Assembly: GCF_014489115.1 (NCBI RefSeq) | Contig: NZ_JACTAH010000001.1 | Span: 2,057,544 to 2,121,543 of the forward strand | Origin: Thauera sedimentorum | Lineage (GTDB): Bacteria; Pseudomonadota; Gammaproteobacteria; Burkholderiales; Rhodocyclaceae | Direction: 5' to 3' | Length of the DNA stretch: 64,000 nucleotides | Shown here: piece after piece, positions 60,472 through 64,000 of the stretch | Numbering within the stretch: the first letter of the stretch is position 1 | Layout of the letters: each line of letters starts with the position of its first letter | Made by a program: the position numbers and the translations under genes | Notes under the pieces: generated by a model | What the model was told of the DNA's origin: nothing | What the model saw: only the letters and a program-made list of their open reading frames with translations | The model's database searches: none

Positions 60472-61456
60472 CCGGTTCCGCCTTGCGCAGCTCGCGGAGA
60501 AGGTTGGAGAAATCCTCCGGCAGCGCCGACTCCCAGTCCATGGCTTGCCGGCTCGACGGATGAATCAAGCCCAGGCGCCAGGCGTGAAGCGCCTGCCGCG
60601 GAAAGGTGTCGAGCAGTACGTTGCCACGCCGCCGGCTGCCGTAGGCCGCATCACCGACCAATGGGTAGCCCTTGTGGGCCATGTGCACGCGGATCTGATG
60701 GGTGCGGCCGGTCTCCAGTTCGCATTCCACCAGAGTGCAATCGGCGAATCGCTCGCGAACGATGTACCGGGTCGCGGCCTCCCGCCCACCCTCGATTACC
60801 GCCATCTTCGTGCGTTGGGTCGGATGACGGCCGATCGGCGCATCGATCCGCCCGCTTCCGTTCAACTGACCACGCACCAATGCGAGATACTGCCGGCTCA
60901 CGGTTCTGGCCTGCAACTGACGGATCAGGTCGGTCTGGGCCACCAGGGTTTTCGCGACCACCAGCAGCCCCGAGGTATCCTTGTCGAGACGGTGAACGAT
61001 GCCTGCGCGCGGCACCCCGACCAGTTGCGGAGCATGATGCAGCAAGGCGTTGAGCAGCGTTCCGCTCCAGTTGCCGCTACCGGGATGCACCACCAGACCG
61101 GCGGGCTTGTCCACCACGAGAATCACCTCGTCCTCATGGACGACCGAAAGCGGGATGTCCTCGGCTTCCGCCGCACCGACCTCAAGCTCCGGCGCTTCCT
61201 CGACCTGCAGCACCTCCCCGCCGCGCACCTTGTGCTTGGATTCGGACCGCGTGCCGTCAAGCCGTACGCGCCCCTCCTTCACCCAGGCCTGCAGTCGGCT
61301 GCGCGAGTGATCCGCGAACAGCGTCGCCAACACCTTGTCCAGCCGCAGGCCACCAAGTTCGGGCGGAATCATCCTGACGACGCACAAGGGCTCCTCGTCC
61401 TCTGGGCTATAATCGTCGCGTTCATTCAAGCGAGAGTTCTCGATGGCTAGGTTCAC
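60461..61456 (-). CDS. rluD: 23S rRNA pseudouridine synthase RluD
   Basis: RluD makes pseudouridines 1911, 1915 and 1917 in helix 69 of 23S rRNA. The protein has an N-terminal S4 domain (LDKVLATLFADHSRSRLQAW) and a catalytic domain with GIVHRLDKDTSGLLVVAKT, in which the Asp is the nucleophile. RTHQIRVHMAHKGYPLVGD is also present. The start is uncertain: GTG at 61456 gives 331 residues and lies inside bamD, whereas TTG at 61429 gives 322 residues (MNERDDYSPED) and a cleaner layout. It is divergent from bamD, as in many Proteobacteria. Confidence 0.96.
   Translation of the reverse strand: MNLAIENSRLNERDDYSPEDEEPLCVVRMIPPELGGLRLDKVLATLFADHSRSRLQAWVKEGRVRLDGTRSESKHKVRGGEVLQVEEAPELEVGAAEAEDIPLSVVHEDEVILVVDKPAGLVVHPGSGNWSGTLLNALLHHAPQLVGVPRAGIVHRLDKDTSGLLVVAKTLVAQTDLIRQLQARTVSRQYLALVRGQLNGSGRIDAPIGRHPTQRTKMAVIEGGREAATRYIVRERFADCTLVECELETGRTHQIRVHMAHKGYPLVGDAAYGSRRRGNVLLDTFPRQALHAWRLGLIHPSSRQAMDWESALPEDFSNLLRELRKAEPDVS
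61408..61413 (+). promoter_or_regulatory. -10 element of bamD
   Basis: A perfect TATAAT lies 30 bases before the bamD ATG, within the first codons of rluD on the other strand. The -35 region matches poorly. Confidence 0.55.
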
Positions 61457-62240
61457 CCTGCGAAGTTTAGCGGTTATTGGCGCTCTGCTGCTCGGCGGTT
61501 GCGGCCTGCTACCCGAACAGATCGACGAAACGGCGGGCTGGAACGCCCAGAAACTTTACTCCGAAGCCAAGGCCTCGATGACCGAAGGCGGGTACGACCG
61601 CGCGATCCAGTTGTTCGAGAAACTCGAAGCGCGCTACCCCTACGGCCGCTTCGCCCAGCAGGCCCAGATCGAGATTGCCTACGCCTACTACAAGTCGTAC
61701 GAACCAGCGCTGGCCCTCGCCGCCGCCGACCGCTTCATCCGGCTGCACCCGAACCACCCGCATGTCGACTACGCCTACTATTTGAAGGGTCTGGTCACCT
61801 TCAACGAGGACCTCGGCCTGCTTGCCGCCTTGGCGAACCAGGATCTGTCCGAGCGCGACCCGAAGGGCGCCCAGGAGTCCTTCGACACCTTCAAGGAGCT
61901 GGTCACACGTTTCCCGGAAAGCCGCTACGCGGACGACGCCCGCATGCGGATGCAGTACCTGGTGAATTCGCTCGCAGGACACGAAGTCCATGTCGCCCGC
62001 TACTATCATCGCCGTGGCGCCCATGTCGCCGCGATCAACCGCGCGCAGGCGGCCATCGCAAACTATCCTCAGGCCCCCGCAATCGAGGAAGCGCTGTTCC
62101 TGCTGATGCAGAGTTACGACGCCCTGGGCATGAGCGATCTGCGCAACGACGCGGAGCGCGTCATGCGCAAGAACTTTCCGGACAGCGTCTATTTCGCCGG
62201 CGGCCCCGCTGACACGCGTCCCTGGTGGCAGTTCTGGTAA
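61443..62240 (+). CDS. bamD: Outer membrane protein assembly factor BamD
   Basis: BamD is the essential lipoprotein of the BAM complex that helps place beta-barrel proteins in the outer membrane. The 265-residue product has a lipoprotein signal with lipobox LLGGC. Five TPR-like repeats follow, including QKLYSEAKASMTEGGYDRAI, EKLEARYPYGRFAQQAQIEI and FKELVTRFPESRYADDARMR, all family hallmarks. It is divergent from rluD. bamE lies near the left end of the window. Confidence 0.97.
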   Translation: MARFTLRSLAVIGALLLGGCGLLPEQIDETAGWNAQKLYSEAKASMTEGGYDRAIQLFEKLEARYPYGRFAQQAQIEIAYAYYKSYEPALALAAADRFIRLHPNHPHVDYAYYLKGLVTFNEDLGLLAALANQDLSERDPKGAQESFDTFKELVTRFPESRYADDARMRMQYLVNSLAGHEVHVARYYHRRGAHVAAINRAQAAIANYPQAPAIEEALFLLMQSYDALGMSDLRNDAERVMRKNFPDSVYFAGGPADTRPWWQFW

Positions 62241-62265
62241 GCAGCGTCGGCTGTACGAGACTGGC

Positions 62266-62286
62266 GGAGAGATCGATCGCCTCTCC
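62266..62286. terminator. Weak hairpin between bamD and manC
   Basis: GGAGAG/CTCTCC with a nine-base loop in the 49-base gap between the convergent genes. No T-run follows. Confidence 0.3.
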
Positions 62287-62289
62287 CTG

Positions 62290-63735
62290 TCAGCCTCGAC
62301 CGTAGTAGTCCGCCAGACGCACGATATCGTCTTCACCAAGATAGCTGCCGGATTGCACCTCGATGATCTCCAAGGGCAGTTTTCCTGGGTTTTCCAGGCG
62401 GTGCGAAACTCCAAGCGGTATGTAGGTCGACTGGTTCTCGGCCAACAGAAAGCTCTCGTCGCCGCGTGTGACGCGAGCGGTGCCACGCACCACGATCCAG
62501 TGTTCGGCGCGGTGATGATGCATCTGCAGGCTGAGCGTGCCACCTGGCTTCACCACGATTCTCTTGACCTGGAAGCGCTCCCCCGCATCGATCGAATCGT
62601 AGTACCCCCAGGGGCGATGCACCTTGCGGTGCGCGTCGGCCTGTGAGCGCCCTTCCCTCTTGAGACGTGCGACGATGTTCTTGACCGCCTGCGTGGCATC
62701 CTTGCGCGCCACCAGCACAGCGTCAGCAGTCTCGATCACTACGAGATCCTCAACGCCGATGCAAGCGACCAAGCGGTCAGAGGAGATCACCATGGTCGAA
62801 CGCGTTTCCTCGACCACTACGTCGCCGCGCAACACGTTGTCATCGGCATCCTTCGCCGATATACCCCACAATGCGTCCCATGCGCCGACATCGCACCAAC
62901 CGGCATCCATCGGTACCGCCATGATGCCGACCCCGCAGTCCGGACTTGCCGGCAACTTCTCCAATACCGCGTAATCGATCGAGTCGGAAGGGCAGGCAGA
63001 AAAAGCCTCCGCGCCCACACGTACGAAGTCCACATCCCTTATCGACTGCTGAACCGCGTCTTCGCATGCACGAAGGATCTCCGGCGAGAACTGCCCGATG
63101 GCCCGCCGCCAGACGGATGCCCTGAGCAGAAAGATGCCGCTATTCCACAAGTAACGTCCATCTGCAAGATAATGCTCCGCGGTTCGCGCATCTGGCTTTT
63201 CGACGAACGCCTCGACCGGCCGGGGAGCTGAATCCACCGCCCTGTCGACACGCATATAGCCGTAACCCGTTTCCGGGCGCGATGGCCGCACGCCAAAGGT
63301 AACGATGTCGCCCGCGAGCGCAGCCGGAACACCAGCCGAGACAGCCTGTGCAAAGGCACCGCCGTCAGCAATGACATGGTCGGCCGGCATTACCAGGAGC
63401 AAGCCGTCATCCTGCCTGCCAAGCACGAGCAGCGCGGCCAGCGTCAGCGCCGGCGCGGTATTCCGGCCAACGGGTTCAAGAAGGATGTCACCAGTCGGGT
63501 AGCCGCACTCGAGCAGCTGCTCTGCCGTCAAGAAGCGGTAATCTTCATTGCAGACAACGAGAGGCGTCGGGGAAACATCCAGCTGATCGGCGAGCTCGCG
63601 CAAGCGCATGGCCGTCGCCTGCAGCATCGAAGCCCCCTCCACCACCTCCAGAAGCTGCTTCGGGTGGCGCTCTCTGGAGAATGGCCAGAGCCGCGTCCCG
63701 GAACCGCCGCTCAGAATCACCGGCAATACCTGCAT
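62290..63735 (-). CDS. manC: Mannose-1-phosphate guanylyltransferase / mannose-6-phosphate isomerase
   Basis: This bifunctional type II enzyme makes GDP-mannose for surface polysaccharides. The 481-residue protein has the nucleotidyltransferase signature LSGGSGTRLWPFSRERHPKQ at residues 8-27 and FVEKPDARTAEHYLADG. A C-terminal cupin (about 370-475: VKPGGTLSLQMHHHRAEHWI and LGVSHRLENPGKLPLEIIEV) is the isomerase part. The start MQVLPVILSG is standard. Symbols such as xanB, algA and cpsB are used for the same family. No other polysaccharide gene is in the window. Confidence 0.95.
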   Translation of the reverse strand: MQVLPVILSGGSGTRLWPFSRERHPKQLLEVVEGASMLQATAMRLRELADQLDVSPTPLVVCNEDYRFLTAEQLLECGYPTGDILLEPVGRNTAPALTLAALLVLGRQDDGLLLVMPADHVIADGGAFAQAVSAGVPAALAGDIVTFGVRPSRPETGYGYMRVDRAVDSAPRPVEAFVEKPDARTAEHYLADGRYLWNSGIFLLRASVWRRAIGQFSPEILRACEDAVQQSIRDVDFVRVGAEAFSACPSDSIDYAVLEKLPASPDCGVGIMAVPMDAGWCDVGAWDALWGISAKDADDNVLRGDVVVEETRSTMVISSDRLVACIGVEDLVVIETADAVLVARKDATQAVKNIVARLKREGRSQADAHRKVHRPWGYYDSIDAGERFQVKRIVVKPGGTLSLQMHHHRAEHWIVVRGTARVTRGDESFLLAENQSTYIPLGVSHRLENPGKLPLEIIEVQSGSYLGEDDIVRLADYYGRG

Positions 63736-63879
63736 GGAGTCCCTCCCGACAAGACACTGTTGCCAGGCAAGGATAGCACCGGCCCCTTTGACGGGTTGCG
63801 GCATATGGCGCAGGCGCCGCGAAGCACGCGCCCGTCCTCCCGGATCACGAAGGTGATCAATTAGACTCTGTAGACGGCC

Positions 63880-63914
63880 AAACGCCGCTGGATCGTTGTG
63901 ATCGAGCGGCGTTT
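63880..63914 (-). terminator. Terminator of the rRNA operon
   Basis: On the minus strand AAACGCCGCT pairs with AGCGGCGTTT across a 15-base loop, just after the 5S 3' end. The rest of the gap to manC (63736-63879) holds no gene I can support. Confidence 0.75.
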
Positions 63915-63926
63915 GTTTGTGGGTTA

Positions 63927-64000
63927 GTCTGACGATGACCTACTTTCGCGAGGGTATCCTCACTATCATCGGCGCGTTCTCGTTTCACGGTCCTGTTCGG
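63927..64000 (-). rRNA. rrf: 5S ribosomal RNA, 3' part (cut by window edge)
   Basis: On the minus strand the sequence from the right edge reads CCGAACAGGACCGTGAAACG, and later GCGCCGATGATAGTGAGGAT and AAAGTAGGTCATCGTCAGAC, the conserved 3' two thirds of 5S rRNA. The 5' part and the rest of the rRNA operon lie beyond the window. Confidence 0.95.

Overview
The window is GC-rich chromosomal DNA from a betaproteobacterium. Protein character and gene order (leuCDB-asd-fimV-truA-trpFBA-accD-folC-SPOR-cvpA-purF-metZ; hrcA-hemH; grpE-dnaK-dnaJ behind sigma-32 promoters; a phaC-phaB-phaB-phaR storage cluster) best fit the Rhodocyclales, near Azoarcus or Thauera. The genus is inference. Almost everything is core metabolism or housekeeping. 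I see no CRISPR array, prophage or complete insertion sequence, and no gene-free stretch longer than about 300 bases.

Left part (1-15 kb): a truncated gene at the edge, dapB and bamE (minus) back to back with fur (plus), then recN and nadK (minus). These are followed on the plus strand by hrcA, hemH, a small membrane protein, and an EF-hand-like calcium-binding protein. A Ser/Thr kinase with a C-terminal cyclic-nucleotide-binding-like domain (minus) comes next, then the heat-shock genes grpE, dnaK and dnaJ (plus) and a periplasmic amino-acid-type binding protein.

Middle (15-44 kb): cysS (minus), then a plus-strand run with a TPR protein and an L,D-transpeptidase that share a C-terminal module, two tandem cyclophilins and lpxH. 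A REP-like inverted pair separates lpxH from a long minus-strand series. Read in the direction of transcription this is leuC, leuD, leuB, asd, fimV, an EcfT/CbiQ-like protein, truA, trpF, trpB, trpA, accD, folC, a SPOR protein, cvpA, purF and metZ. It covers leucine, lysine/threonine, tryptophan, fatty-acid, folate, purine and methionine synthesis. To its right, also on the minus strand, lie an M48 lipoprotein protease, an MFS transporter, aroC and ilvBN. A Val-rich leader peptide and a strong terminator form a classical attenuator ahead of ilvB.

Right part (44-64 kb): a fadD-type acyl-CoA ligase, a CBS protein and a 7Fe ferredoxin (minus), then trxA and rho (plus). 3-hydroxybutyryl-CoA dehydrogenase follows (minus), then two tandem copies of a tRNA-Ala/Glu/Asp set, each with its own promoter. 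Next are an FAD-linked oxidase, a patatin-like protein, rimO, and the polyhydroxybutyrate genes phaR, phaB (two copies) and phaC. The window ends with a small membrane protein, pgeF, rluD (divergent from bamD), manC, and the 3' end of a 5S rRNA gene whose rRNA operon lies beyond the right edge.

The most notable points are the ilvB attenuator, the tRNA set duplication, the REP pair that supplies the stop codons of both flanking genes, a terminator inside the cysS leader, the kinase/nucleotide-sensor fusion, and the TPR/L,D-transpeptidase pair. No clearly new multi-gene system was found.
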